Source: an uncultured Bacteroidales bacterium
Lineage (GTDB): Bacteria > Bacteroidota > Bacteroidia > Bacteroidales > Paludibacteraceae
Length of the DNA stretch: 18,423 nt
Assembly: GCA_937915765.1 (NCBI GenBank)
Contig: CALGHE010000106.1
Span: 1-18,423, forward strand
Direction: 5' to 3'
Shown: piece after piece, positions 1 to 7,570 of the stretch
How positions within the stretch are numbered: position 1 is the stretch's first letter
How the letters are laid out: each line of letters begins with the position of its first letter
Notes under the pieces: generated by a model
The model's input: only the letters and a program-made list of their open reading frames with translations
Databases searched by the model: none
Told to the model about the DNA's origin: nothing
Made by a program: the position numbers and the translations under genes

Positions 1-2166
1 ATGGACACGCAGATATTCCGCCAGTCACGCTTCATTGACAGCTCTATAAGCAACATACAGAAATCGCTCATAGAGGGAGGCGTGTTTGTTGTGATTGTGC
101 TATTCATATTCCTGATGAATACTCGCACTACGATAATATCGTTAGTGACAATACCTCTGTCCCTCCTAACTTCCATTCTGATACTCAAAGCATTAGGACT
201 CACAATAAACACGATGAGCATCGGAGGAATGGCTATTGCGATAGGCTCTTTGGTGGACGACGCCATCGTGGATGTCGAAAACGTGTACAAACGCCTGAAA
301 CAGAACCGCCAGAAGCCGGCTTCTGAGCAGAAAAACACAATACAGGTTGTTTTTGAAGCATCAAAAGAGGTACGCATGCCGGTGCTGAACTCAACGCTCA
401 TCATCATCGTCAGTTTCGTGCCGCTCTTCTTCCTCTCCGGCATGGAGGGCAAGATGCTTGCGCCGCTCGGCATCGCGTTCATCATCGCGCTTTTGGCCTC
501 CACAATCATCGCGCTGACGCTCACTCCGGTACTGTGCAGCTACATGCTCAAAGACGAAAACTCGGACAAGAAAGAGCCTTTTGTCACAAGAAAGATGAAA
601 ACTCTTTACAACAAAGCGCTGATATTCACGCTAAAGAACAGCAAAGTCACAATAATATGCACCATCGGCGTGATAGTGGCAACTATAATCGTCTTCTCCA
701 CCTTAGGCCGCAGCTTCCTGCCCAACTTCAACGAGGGGTCACTGACCATAAACATCGGTACGTTGCCGGGCATCTCTCTCGAAGAGTCTGACCGCATAGG
801 GCGCGAAGCCGAAAAGATACTGATGACCATACCCGAAGTGCAGACAGTAGCCCGCAAAACAGGTCGCGCCGAACTCGACGAGCACGCCCTCGGTGTCAAC
901 GCTTCGGAAATAGAAGCCCCTTTCGAGCTTAAAGACCGCTCTAAGTCTGAAATGGTAGCCGAAATACGCGCCAAACTGAAGGAACTGCCCGGCACCAACA
1001 TCGAAATCGGACAGCCTATTTCGCACAGAATAGACGCAATGCTCTCCGGAACACGCGCCAACATCGCCATAAAACTGTTCGGAACAGACCTGAACAAAAT
1101 GTTCTCTATCGGAAATAAAATTAAGGAAGAGATAAAGGACATAGAAGGAGTTGCCGACTTAAACGTAGAGCAGCAAATCGAACGTCCGCAACTGCACATA
1201 AAGCCGCGCAGAGAGATTCTTGCAAAATACGGAATATCGCCGGCTGAGTTCGGAGAGCACATCAACGTGCTGCTCGCGGGCGCTGTCGTCTCTCAGGTAT
1301 ATGAAAACAACCAGACGTTTGACTTGACGCTGAAAGTCAACACTGACGAAAAAGACCGCATTGAAAAGATTCGCAACTTAATCATCGACGTCAACGGTCA
1401 AAAAATTCCGCTGGAGAACATTGCCGAAATAAAGTCTGGCTTCGGGCCAAACACAATCAACAGAGAAAATGTTTCTCGCAAAATTGTCATATCCGCAAAC
1501 ATAGCCGACAGAGACCTGCACAGCGTTGTGACCGACATACAAAAGCGCATAGACGAGCACATAACACTGCCGCAAGATTACCACATCGAATACGGCGGAC
1601 AATTTGAGAGCGAACAGGCTGCCTCAAGAACATTGTTCCTCACTTCGCTGCTTTCTGTGCTGGTAATCTTCATGCTTCTGTACAATCAGTTCAAAGACAC
1701 TGCTCAGGCCGCCATTATCCTCATCAACCTGCCTTTGGCTCTTGTGGGAGGCGTCTTTGCCATATTCTTCACTGACGGCGTAATAAGCATATCCGCAATC
1801 ATCGGATTTATATCGCTGTTCGGCATCGCCACGCGAAACGGAATGCTTCTCGTTGACCGTTACAACGAGCTGAGCCACCAAGGTCTGTCTCCTGTCAGAT
1901 GCGTCGTTGCAGGCTCGTTAGACAGGCTCACTCCAATAATCATGACGGCGCTCTCATCCGCCCTCGCGCTTGTGCCGCTCGCACTCTACAGTGAACTGCC
2001 GGGCAATGAAATACAAAGCCCGATGGCTAAAGTTATTCTTGGCGGACTGATTTCCTCTACTCTGCTTAACGGATTTATTGTGCCGATCATCTATCTTTGG
2101 AACAATAAAAGACATACGAAAAAGGAGGCGAAGGCAATTCACGCTTCAGATAGTTCAAACTTATAA
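1..2166 (+). CDS. RND efflux pump inner-membrane subunit, CusA/CzcA (heavy-metal) type, 5'-truncated by window
   Basis: This is the C-terminal 721 residues of a proton-driven RND transporter, the inner-membrane part of a tripartite exporter. Family members are about 1,040 aa, so roughly the first 300 residues lie left of the window and the ATG at position 1 is probably an internal Met. The visible part begins just before a transmembrane block (residues about 27-64), followed by the TM4 segment with the acidic pair D86-D87 and E93 in GSLVDDAIVDVENV, the proton-relay region typical of heavy-metal (HME) RND pumps. A large periplasmic loop spans roughly 240-545, and a second transmembrane block closes the protein (about 550-705). 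Stop TAA is 14 nt before the ATG of the TolC-like gene, so the two are probably cotranscribed. A membrane-fusion subunit is expected upstream. The metal or drug substrate cannot be read from the sequence. Confidence 0.9.
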   Translation: MDTQIFRQSRFIDSSISNIQKSLIEGGVFVVIVLFIFLMNTRTTIISLVTIPLSLLTSILILKALGLTINTMSIGGMAIAIGSLVDDAIVDVENVYKRLKQNRQKPASEQKNTIQVVFEASKEVRMPVLNSTLIIIVSFVPLFFLSGMEGKMLAPLGIAFIIALLASTIIALTLTPVLCSYMLKDENSDKKEPFVTRKMKTLYNKALIFTLKNSKVTIICTIGVIVATIIVFSTLGRSFLPNFNEGSLTINIGTLPGISLEESDRIGREAEKILMTIPEVQTVARKTGRAELDEHALGVNASEIEAPFELKDRSKSEMVAEIRAKLKELPGTNIEIGQPISHRIDAMLSGTRANIAIKLFGTDLNKMFSIGNKIKEEIKDIEGVADLNVEQQIERPQLHIKPRREILAKYGISPAEFGEHINVLLAGAVVSQVYENNQTFDLTLKVNTDEKDRIEKIRNLIIDVNGQKIPLENIAEIKSGFGPNTINRENVSRKIVISANIADRDLHSVVTDIQKRIDEHITLPQDYHIEYGGQFESEQAASRTLFLTSLLSVLVIFMLLYNQFKDTAQAAIILINLPLALVGGVFAIFFTDGVISISAIIGFISLFGIATRNGMLLVDRYNELSHQGLSPVRCVVAGSLDRLTPIIMTALSSALALVPLALYSELPGNEIQSPMAKVILGGLISSTLLNGFIVPIIYLWNNKRHTKKEAKAIHASDSSNL

Positions 2167-2180
2167 ATTTGCAAACTGTT

Positions 2181-3359
2181 ATGAATTTAGTAAAACATAT
2201 ACCGGCAATTTTGATGGCTCTCTCGTTTTCGGCAAACGCTCAGAACGTGGAGGAAACCCTCGCTGCCATAGAGGCAAACAACTCGTATCTAAACGCAATG
2301 AGAAGCTCCGGAGAGGCAGACAAGGCCGGGTTCAGGACCGACATCACCCTGCCCGACCCCGATATTGACTTCGCGCACCACTGGCTTACCGACGAGAACG
2401 CCGAAAACGTGAAAGAGCTGAGCTTAAAGCAAAGTTTTGACCTCTCCACAATATTAGGATACAGAGGCAATGTGGCTGACAAACAAGGTGCTCTCGTGGA
2501 CTGGCAATACAAACAAGTTAGAATAAACACTCTGCTCGAAGCCAAAGTCATAGCGCTGAAACTGATTCACAACAGCAAACTAAAGGCCGAGATTGACAAA
2601 AATCTGAAGAACGCAGACTTGCTTGTCGGCATGTATCAGAAAAAGCTTGACAACGGCGACGGCAACATCATCGAGCTGAACAAAACAAAAATGGCTCTCG
2701 CTAAAGTTTCTGCCGAAGCCAAACGCCTTGATATTGAACGCGCTGCGCTTGCCGAAGAGCTCAAACGGCTGAACGGAGGCAACGACATCAATCTAAGCGT
2801 CTCCGAATATCCTTCAGAAACACTGCCGGACAATTTTGAAGAGTGGTTCGCCAACGTCTCATCCTCTGTTCCGGCTCTGCAATACGCCACGGAACAGACC
2901 AACTTAAGAAAGGAACAGGTCAGGCTGAGCAAGATGCAGAACGCCCCTAAGATATTCGCCGGCTACAAAACAGAATGGAGCAACGCTTTCGACAAGCACT
3001 CGCTACTCGTCGGCATGAACCTGCCTTTATGGTCAAACCGAAAAAAGACAAAACACACTCAATGCGAACTGATTGCAAGCGAACATCTTCTTGCAGACGC
3101 AAACACTCAGACTCGCAGCAGTTTAGAAACATTATACAATAGAACAAAAGGTCTGAAACTTATTTCTGAAGAATTTCTGAAAAACATGGACGAACTTAAC
3201 AACGTGCAAATTCTCGACAAAGCGCTTAACGCCGGGCAAATATCTTTGCTGGAATATATTTCAGACATAGAAATGTATTACGACATACGCAAACAGTCGT
3301 TGAACGCGGAACTGGACTACAGGCTTTCGCTCGCAGAACTGCTTGCGGCAGAACTGTAA
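2181..3359 (+). CDS. TolC-family outer-membrane efflux channel
   Basis: Outer-membrane channel subunit, probable partner of the RND pump just upstream (14-nt gap). I place the start at the ATG at 2181 (392 aa) rather than the in-frame TTG at 2169, because the ATG opens directly into a signal peptide: a Lys-containing N-region, a hydrophobic core, then ANAQ as a likely cleavage site near residue 22. The mature part is rich in long amphipathic helices, alternating Lys/Glu with Leu/Ala, as in the TolC alpha-barrel. The C-terminal helix (LLEYISDIEMYYDIRK, then LDYRLSLAELLA) resembles the end of CusC/CzcC-type proteins. The length is somewhat short for the family but common in Bacteroidota. No Shine-Dalgarno is obvious, which is normal in this phylum. 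Confidence 0.87.
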   Translation: MNLVKHIPAILMALSFSANAQNVEETLAAIEANNSYLNAMRSSGEADKAGFRTDITLPDPDIDFAHHWLTDENAENVKELSLKQSFDLSTILGYRGNVADKQGALVDWQYKQVRINTLLEAKVIALKLIHNSKLKAEIDKNLKNADLLVGMYQKKLDNGDGNIIELNKTKMALAKVSAEAKRLDIERAALAEELKRLNGGNDINLSVSEYPSETLPDNFEEWFANVSSSVPALQYATEQTNLRKEQVRLSKMQNAPKIFAGYKTEWSNAFDKHSLLVGMNLPLWSNRKKTKHTQCELIASEHLLADANTQTRSSLETLYNRTKGLKLISEEFLKNMDELNNVQILDKALNAGQISLLEYISDIEMYYDIRKQSLNAELDYRLSLAELLAAEL

Positions 3360-3437
3360 CGCAAACTCGATGAACAATCTCGTTGGCTTACCCAGACTGC
3401 ACAAAATAATTTTACACATAAAATGATTGGTAAAAAA

Positions 3438-3468
3438 TTGTAAAAAAAGTCTGATAAATGTATCTTTG
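3438..3468 (+). promoter_or_regulatory. Bacteroidota-type promoter for the gldF operon
   Basis: A TTG at 3438-3440 is followed after 20 nt by TATCTTTG at 3461-3468, matching the Bacteroidetes primary-sigma -33/-7 pattern. Transcription should begin near 3475, giving a leader of about 80 nt. The leader holds the palindrome CAAAGCTTTG, which could form a small hairpin. Confidence 0.75.
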
Positions 3469-3556
3469 TACTTCAAAGCGAAGCAAAGCTTTGTCCGAAC
3501 GTCTGTGCAGTAACGGCGCGTCGGCTATTTTTTAACGGTAAAAACTTTTCGGCATT

Positions 3557-4285
3557 ATGTTAGTTTTATTAAAGAAAGAGTTTTGCAATTTCTTCAGTTC
3601 GCCGGTGGGCTACATTGTTGTGGGCGTTTTTCTTGTGATGACCAGCCTTTGCTTGTGGGTCATTCCAGGCGAATACAATATTCTGGACTCCGGTTACGCC
3701 AATATAGACGGGCTGTTCGCGCTTGCGCCTGCTCTCTACCTTTTCCTTGTGCCAGCCGTGACAATGAGGCTGTTTGCGGAGGAGCGCAGAACTGGCACTA
3801 TCGAGCTGCTCATGACCAGACCGCTGTCAAAGCTCTGCATCGTGCTTTCTAAGTATTTCGCCGGAGTGCTGCTCGTGCTGTTCTCTTTGCTGCCTACGCT
3901 TATCTATTTCGCATCCGTATGGGCACTTGGCGACCCTATGGGCAACATCGACACAGGCGGCACATGGGGCTCTTACATAGGGCTGCTTTTCCTCGCCGCA
4001 GTTTACGTGGCTATCGGTCTGTTCGCCTCCAGCCTTACTGACAACCAGATCGTTTCGTTCTGCATCGCGGCGGTGCTGTGCTTCTTCTTCTGGTACGGAT
4101 TCGACCTGATGGCAATGCTCGCCAACACAGGCTCTGCAGTAAACACAATATCCGCTTTCGGAATTAACGCTCACTACGAGTCCATGAGCCGCGGCGTGAT
4201 TGACAGCCGAGACGTGATATACTTCATCGTAGTTGTTTTCATCTTTGTGTTTGCAACCAAAAACGTCATTGAAAAACGCGACTAA
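3557..4285 (+). CDS. gldF: GldF-like ABC transporter permease
   Basis: Integral-membrane subunit of an ABC-2 type transporter, 242 aa, full length for the GldF family. The N-terminus (LLKKEFCNFFSSPVGYIVV) and the segment RLFAEERRTGTIELLMTRPLS (residues about 75-95) are characteristic: the latter is the cytoplasmic coupling region that contacts the ATPase. About six hydrophobic segments follow the usual ABC-2 topology, with an Asp/Gly-rich external loop near 130-140. In gliding Bacteroidota GldF works with the ATPase GldA and with GldG. Homologues occur in non-gliding members, where the role is unclear. It heads an operon with the phosphopantetheinyl transferase gene 12 nt downstream. No gldG follows, although gldG commonly sits directly downstream. 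The symbol is assigned by similarity only. Confidence 0.82.
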   Translation: MLVLLKKEFCNFFSSPVGYIVVGVFLVMTSLCLWVIPGEYNILDSGYANIDGLFALAPALYLFLVPAVTMRLFAEERRTGTIELLMTRPLSKLCIVLSKYFAGVLLVLFSLLPTLIYFASVWALGDPMGNIDTGGTWGSYIGLLFLAAVYVAIGLFASSLTDNQIVSFCIAAVLCFFFWYGFDLMAMLANTGSAVNTISAFGINAHYESMSRGVIDSRDVIYFIVVVFIFVFATKNVIEKRD

Positions 4286-4297
4286 GGTACTGAGTGT

Positions 4298-4942
4298 ATG
4301 TTGTTCTGGCATAAAATAATGGACGACGGCTGCGAAATTGCAGTGTGGAAAATCGAAGAGAGCGTTGACGAGATTCTGACTCTATTCAGCAAAAAACAAT
4401 CTAAAAAATATGCCCAGGAAATTGAACGGTTTCAGTTTCCGAAACGCAAACTGGAGTTTCTTATATCAAGGCTTCTGCTCAATATCATAACCAACTCTGA
4501 AAAGACCGTCACGTACAACAAGTCGGGCAGACCGTTCCTGACCGACGACTCGCGCGAAATAAGCATATCGCACACGCAGAACTACGTGGCCGTGGCGGCT
4601 CACACCTCTCTCAGAGTAGGCATCGACATCGAGGTTAGACGCGACAAAGCGGCTCGCCTCAAAAACAAGTTTATGTCTCAGAGCGAGCTTGACTCTATCG
4701 TGGACGACGCGCAAGAACACATCCTGCTGCATTGGTCTGCCAAAGAGACCATGTTCAAGCTGATGGACGAACAGAGCGTTGACTTTATAGATCATCTGCA
4801 CATACTCCCGTTCTCTTGCGATTTTGACGGCGGCGAGTTTTACTGCCACGAAACAAGAACCGAACAGGAGCAGAGCTTCAACCTAAAATTTCTTATGTTT
4901 GACGATTTTGTGATGGTTTGGGGCACCTCCTGCCTGTCATAA
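4298..4942 (+). CDS. 4'-phosphopantetheinyl transferase (Sfp/AcpS superfamily)
   Basis: Cytosolic enzyme that moves the 4'-phosphopantetheine arm of CoA onto a conserved Ser of acyl or peptidyl carrier proteins. The 214-aa length fits the Sfp-type two-repeat form. Family motifs are in order: GRPFL (residues 77-81), SISHTQNYVAVA (89-100), the metal-binding GIDIE (108-112), and WSAKETMFK (146-154) with the catalytic/metal-binding Lys-Glu pair K149-E150. The start at 4298 is the longest ATG; an ATG at 4319 (residue 8) is possible. The gene lies 12 nt after gldF and 9 nt before the ATP-grasp-like gene, so the three are almost certainly cotranscribed. No polyketide or peptide synthase is visible, so the target is more likely fatty-acid ACP or a distant cluster. 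Confidence 0.9.
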   Translation: MLFWHKIMDDGCEIAVWKIEESVDEILTLFSKKQSKKYAQEIERFQFPKRKLEFLISRLLLNIITNSEKTVTYNKSGRPFLTDDSREISISHTQNYVAVAAHTSLRVGIDIEVRRDKAARLKNKFMSQSELDSIVDDAQEHILLHWSAKETMFKLMDEQSVDFIDHLHILPFSCDFDGGEFYCHETRTEQEQSFNLKFLMFDDFVMVWGTSCLS

Positions 4943-4951
4943 ATTTCCCCT

Positions 4952-6193
4952 ATGGCTAATATATATTTCTTCAATCCGGAACATGACTTGGCTCTGGCTA
5001 ACGGAAGCCCGCACTATCAGCCTCCTAAAAACGTCGTGAAGTTTGCAGATGACCTCTCGCTTCTGCCTCTGTGGTTCGCGTCTAACGACGGACTGTTTTA
5101 CGGCCGAAACGACAAGTGCTTCGTCCACTCCAGCCTGAAAGTTGACGAGTCTTGGCTTTCCGAAGAGCGCAGGCTACTCGGAAATTGCTGCAAATGGGGC
5201 GATAAGAAACTGTTCTTCGCCGAAAACAAAGAGAATTTTCTCGTGATTCCGTGGGGCAAAGACCACGCCTTCTGTCACGGACTGGAGAGATTCGGAGCAG
5301 CACCTGACGCGAGTGAATGCGACTTAATAAGAGAGGTTTCCAGAAGAGACTTCTCGCTGAAAATCACACAACACATACACGACAAAGGGCTGTACGGCAA
5401 CATGACACCTCCATGCTCTTATCTATCCTTAGACGATATAGAAAGACGCGCGACGGAAGCCTCGCCCACCCTCTTCAAAGCTCCGCTTTCTGGCAGCGGA
5501 CGCGGTTTGTGCTGGTGCCGCAACGGTTTTGAGAAAAGGGTTGAAAACTGGGCTGCCAAAACATTGCAGACACAAGGCTGCGTAGTGGCAGAACCTATAT
5601 GGGACAAAGTGGCAGACTTCGCCTTTGAGTTCGGCGTCAGCCTCAACCCAGAAGCAACGGAGTGCATCACCATACAAGACTTCGGCCTCTCTCTGTTCGA
5701 GACAGACAGTGCCGGCGTGTACCGCAAAAACCGTCTTGCTTCAAACTCTGACATCTTGAACATTCTATCCAAGTATGTGCCAGCCGAAGAGATACAAAAC
5801 GCTTTCTGCGAAGTGAAAAAGGCCTTTGTCACCCATTACGCAAAGCGTCTCCTTTCCGTCCGAAAAAAAGCGCAGTACTTCATCGGCGTCGATATGCTAA
5901 TCGGCAAAGACACCAACGGCAAGTTTATCCTGAACCCTTGCGTTGAGGTCAACATGAGAATGACCATGGGACTTGCCTCCAGAGTTTTCTACGACAAATA
6001 TGTCGAAGAAGGCAAACTTGGAGAGTTCACCATAGACAACGCCAGAGAGCCTGGCGCGCTGCTCGCCGACGACCAAAGACGCAGGTCCGAAAAACCGCTC
6101 ATAATAAAGGACGGCAAGATTGTGTCCGGATACATGTCGCTCACGCCAGTCATGCACAACACGTTGAGCAGAGCCAGAATCGAGATATTCTGA
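4952..6193 (+). CDS. ATP-grasp-like protein of unknown substrate
   Basis: 413-aa soluble protein with no signal peptide. The middle and end resemble ATP-grasp carboxylate-amine/thiol ligases: a Lys before a glycine-rich loop (K176, then GSGRGL at 181-186), an Asp in FIGVDMLIG (D314), and a metal-binding ExN in NPCVEVNMRMTMG (E332, N334). The start MANIYFFNPEHDLALANGS is distinctive; I believe proteins beginning this way are conserved but uncharacterised in Bacteroidota. The N-terminal 170 residues do not resemble anything I can name. It ends the gldF operon. By family logic it would use ATP to join a carboxylate to an amine or thiol, but both substrates are unknown. The ATP-grasp assignment is inference from motifs, not a full fold match. 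Confidence 0.65.
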   Translation: MANIYFFNPEHDLALANGSPHYQPPKNVVKFADDLSLLPLWFASNDGLFYGRNDKCFVHSSLKVDESWLSEERRLLGNCCKWGDKKLFFAENKENFLVIPWGKDHAFCHGLERFGAAPDASECDLIREVSRRDFSLKITQHIHDKGLYGNMTPPCSYLSLDDIERRATEASPTLFKAPLSGSGRGLCWCRNGFEKRVENWAAKTLQTQGCVVAEPIWDKVADFAFEFGVSLNPEATECITIQDFGLSLFETDSAGVYRKNRLASNSDILNILSKYVPAEEIQNAFCEVKKAFVTHYAKRLLSVRKKAQYFIGVDMLIGKDTNGKFILNPCVEVNMRMTMGLASRVFYDKYVEEGKLGEFTIDNAREPGALLADDQRRRSEKPLIIKDGKIVSGYMSLTPVMHNTLSRARIEIF

Positions 6194-6223
6194 CAACCGA
6201 GCGCTCAAGAAGCCTTAGAGAGC

Positions 6224-6263
6224 CTTTTCGGCCTTGATTTTGCAACAAACCAAGCCGAAAAAG
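6224..6263. terminator. Bidirectional hairpin terminator between convergent genes
   Basis: CTTTTCGGCCTTG at 6224-6236 pairs with CAAGCCGAAAAAG at 6251-6263 (one bulge on each arm), with a 14-nt loop. The U/A tracts at the stem edges suit both directions. GAGCGC and GCGCGCTC just outside could extend the stem. It lies between the converging ATP-grasp-like and folK-like genes. Confidence 0.65.
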
Positions 6264-6302
6264 CGCGCGCTCAGACATGCATTTCTCACACTTGCGCAGA
6301 GA

Positions 6303-6680
6303 CTAAACCAATTTCTGCACTTGCGCCATCAGGTGCTTCAGAAAAGGATATTTGCTGAAATCCTTATGCACAATCTCTCCGTCAACAGAAATTATGTCGA
6401 GGTCTATCGCCACGGTCGAAGAGCCGCGCCTTCTGCCAAGCCTCTCCTCCGCAGACTTTAGAAAAGATTTAAGCGACTCCGGGTCGGCATTGTCCTTTAT
6501 CAAAGCCACTCCATTATGGTACACACAAGGCTCGCTAACCCCGACACCATCAGTCTGCAGCACTTCCGAAAACAACACTTCCGGAAAACGCTGAGCCAGT
6601 ATGTCCTGCGCCAATCTCACGTTTAACTCCTTATTAAAGTTGGAACCTATCCCAACTATATACGTATGAGACATATTCAT
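6303..6680 (-). CDS. folK: HPPK: hydroxymethyldihydropterin pyrophosphokinase (short form)
   Basis: Transfers pyrophosphate from ATP to 6-hydroxymethyl-7,8-dihydropterin in folate synthesis. Recognisable parts in order: the opening strand GIGSNFNKELN (10-20), the substrate-side segment YHNGVALI (54-61), the helix PESLKSFLKSAEERLGRRRG (67-86) with the basic cluster, and IDLDII (92-97) with the two magnesium-binding Asp residues. At 125 aa it is shorter than the usual ~160 aa: after the DLD motif it lacks the classical HPRxxxRxFVLxPL tail, which is replaced by FSKYPFLKHLMAQV. It may still be active, since the metal and ATP residues are kept, but pterin binding may differ. It lies 77 nt downstream of the sigma-factor gene on the same strand and may share its transcript. 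The symbol is assigned by similarity. Confidence 0.78.
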   Translation of the reverse strand: MNMSHTYIVGIGSNFNKELNVRLAQDILAQRFPEVLFSEVLQTDGVGVSEPCVYHNGVALIKDNADPESLKSFLKSAEERLGRRRGSSTVAIDLDIISVDGEIVHKDFSKYPFLKHLMAQVQKLV

Positions 6681-6757
6681 TGTCTTTAATATTTATTTCT
6701 CTCCACAATCAACAAACAACTACCTTTACAGAAGCTGTCTCCATGAATAATGCGAAG

Positions 6758-7261
6758 TCATCTGTAATCCTTCAGCGACATCTGCAGTTTCTTCCTTGCA
6801 AAAAATATCCTGCTCTTGACCGTGCCTAACGGCAACGCCATCTTTTCCGCAATCTCATGATATTTATAGCCTGACACAAACATAGAGAAAGGCTCTCTAT
6901 ACTCTGCATTAAAGCTATTTATGCACTTGTTAATCTCATGCATAGCAAAAACACCCTCCGGAGTGTCCAGTCCAGAGTCCTGAACCACGTTAAGCAGATG
7001 CAAGTCGTCAGACTGGTCCACTATCGTTTGGTTTCTCACAACCCGTCTGTAATTATTGATGAAAATATTCCGCATTATGGTAAAAACCCATCCCTTGAAA
7101 TTCGTATTGTCTATGTATTTATCCCGATTGTCCAGCGCCTTCAGAGTTGTGTCTTGCAACAAATCATAAGCGTCATCTCTGTTAGAAGTGAGCGAATAAG
7201 CAAAGTGAAGCAAGCTGCTCTGTAAACTCACTAATTTTTTTGAAAATGCTTCAGGGTCCAT
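6758..7261 (-). CDS. ECF-type RNA polymerase sigma factor
   Basis: 167-aa sigma-70 family protein with only regions 2 and 4, the ECF architecture. Region 2 covers about residues 15-80 (LHFAYSLTSNRDDAYDLLQD, then GWVFTIMRNIFINNYRR, the -10 recognition helix). Region 4 covers about 118-165 (EIAEKMALPLGTVKSRIFFA, the helix-turn-helix that reads the -35 element). The linker is short and acidic. No anti-sigma gene (FecR-like or zinc-binding) is adjacent: the next gene on the strand is the short HPPK and upstream lies a long leader. Control may therefore be at transcription or through the leader. This form is common in Bacteroidota as RpoE-like sigma-70 proteins; its regulon cannot be inferred. Confidence 0.92.
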   Translation of the reverse strand: MDPEAFSKKLVSLQSSLLHFAYSLTSNRDDAYDLLQDTTLKALDNRDKYIDNTNFKGWVFTIMRNIFINNYRRVVRNQTIVDQSDDLHLLNVVQDSGLDTPEGVFAMHEINKCINSFNAEYREPFSMFVSGYKYHEIAEKMALPLGTVKSRIFFARKKLQMSLKDYR

Positions 7262-7451
7262 AAAATTTTACATTTTGATTTTGTTTTTGTGTTGAAAATT
7301 CTCTGAGCTCAAGCATCTGATGCCTAAGGCTCTTTAGTTTTTAGGGTTACGATTGACTTTCTTTTTCTTACGTTCAATCACTAAAGACTGAGACAAACTA
7401 ATAGTTAAATTTCACACTTGGGGACTGTTTTTCTTCCCCGTTTTTACGATG
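7262..7451 (-). promoter_or_regulatory. Long structured 5' leader of the sigma-factor gene
   Basis: About 185 nt separate the predicted start of transcription (near 7445) from the ATG. On the minus strand it begins with a hairpin GGGGA-N10-TCCCC (7421-7440). Further in, a nested inverted repeat at about 7330-7393 has two arm pairs: CTTTAGT with ACTAAAG and GATTGA with TCAATC. No ORF of note and no riboswitch that I recognise. Leader length and structure suggest post-transcriptional control, which is inference. Confidence 0.4.
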
Positions 7452-7481
7452 CAAAGATTATTAAAAGTTACGAAACTGCAA
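7452..7481 (-). promoter_or_regulatory. Putative promoter of the sigma-factor gene
   Basis: Read on the minus strand, TTG (7481-7479) is followed after 19 nt by AATCTTTG (7459-7452), one base off TAnnTTTG. The spacing fits the Bacteroidetes -33/-7 pattern. Confidence 0.5.
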
Positions 7482-7504
7482 TATATTTTGTGTTAAAATT
7501 CGTT

Positions 7505-7546
7505 AAAAATAATAAAAAAATAAGGAGCGATTTTGTCGCCCCTTAT
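7505..7546 (-). terminator. Rho-independent terminator of the downstream cellulase gene
   Basis: On the minus strand an 11-bp stem (ATAAGGGGCGA with TCGCTCCTTAT, one G-U pair) closes a 5-nt loop and is followed by TTTTTTATTATTTT. It lies 25 nt after the stop codon of the 7571-9061 gene. Confidence 0.85.
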
Positions 7547-7570
7547 CTACATTCTCAACACCGAAAACTA

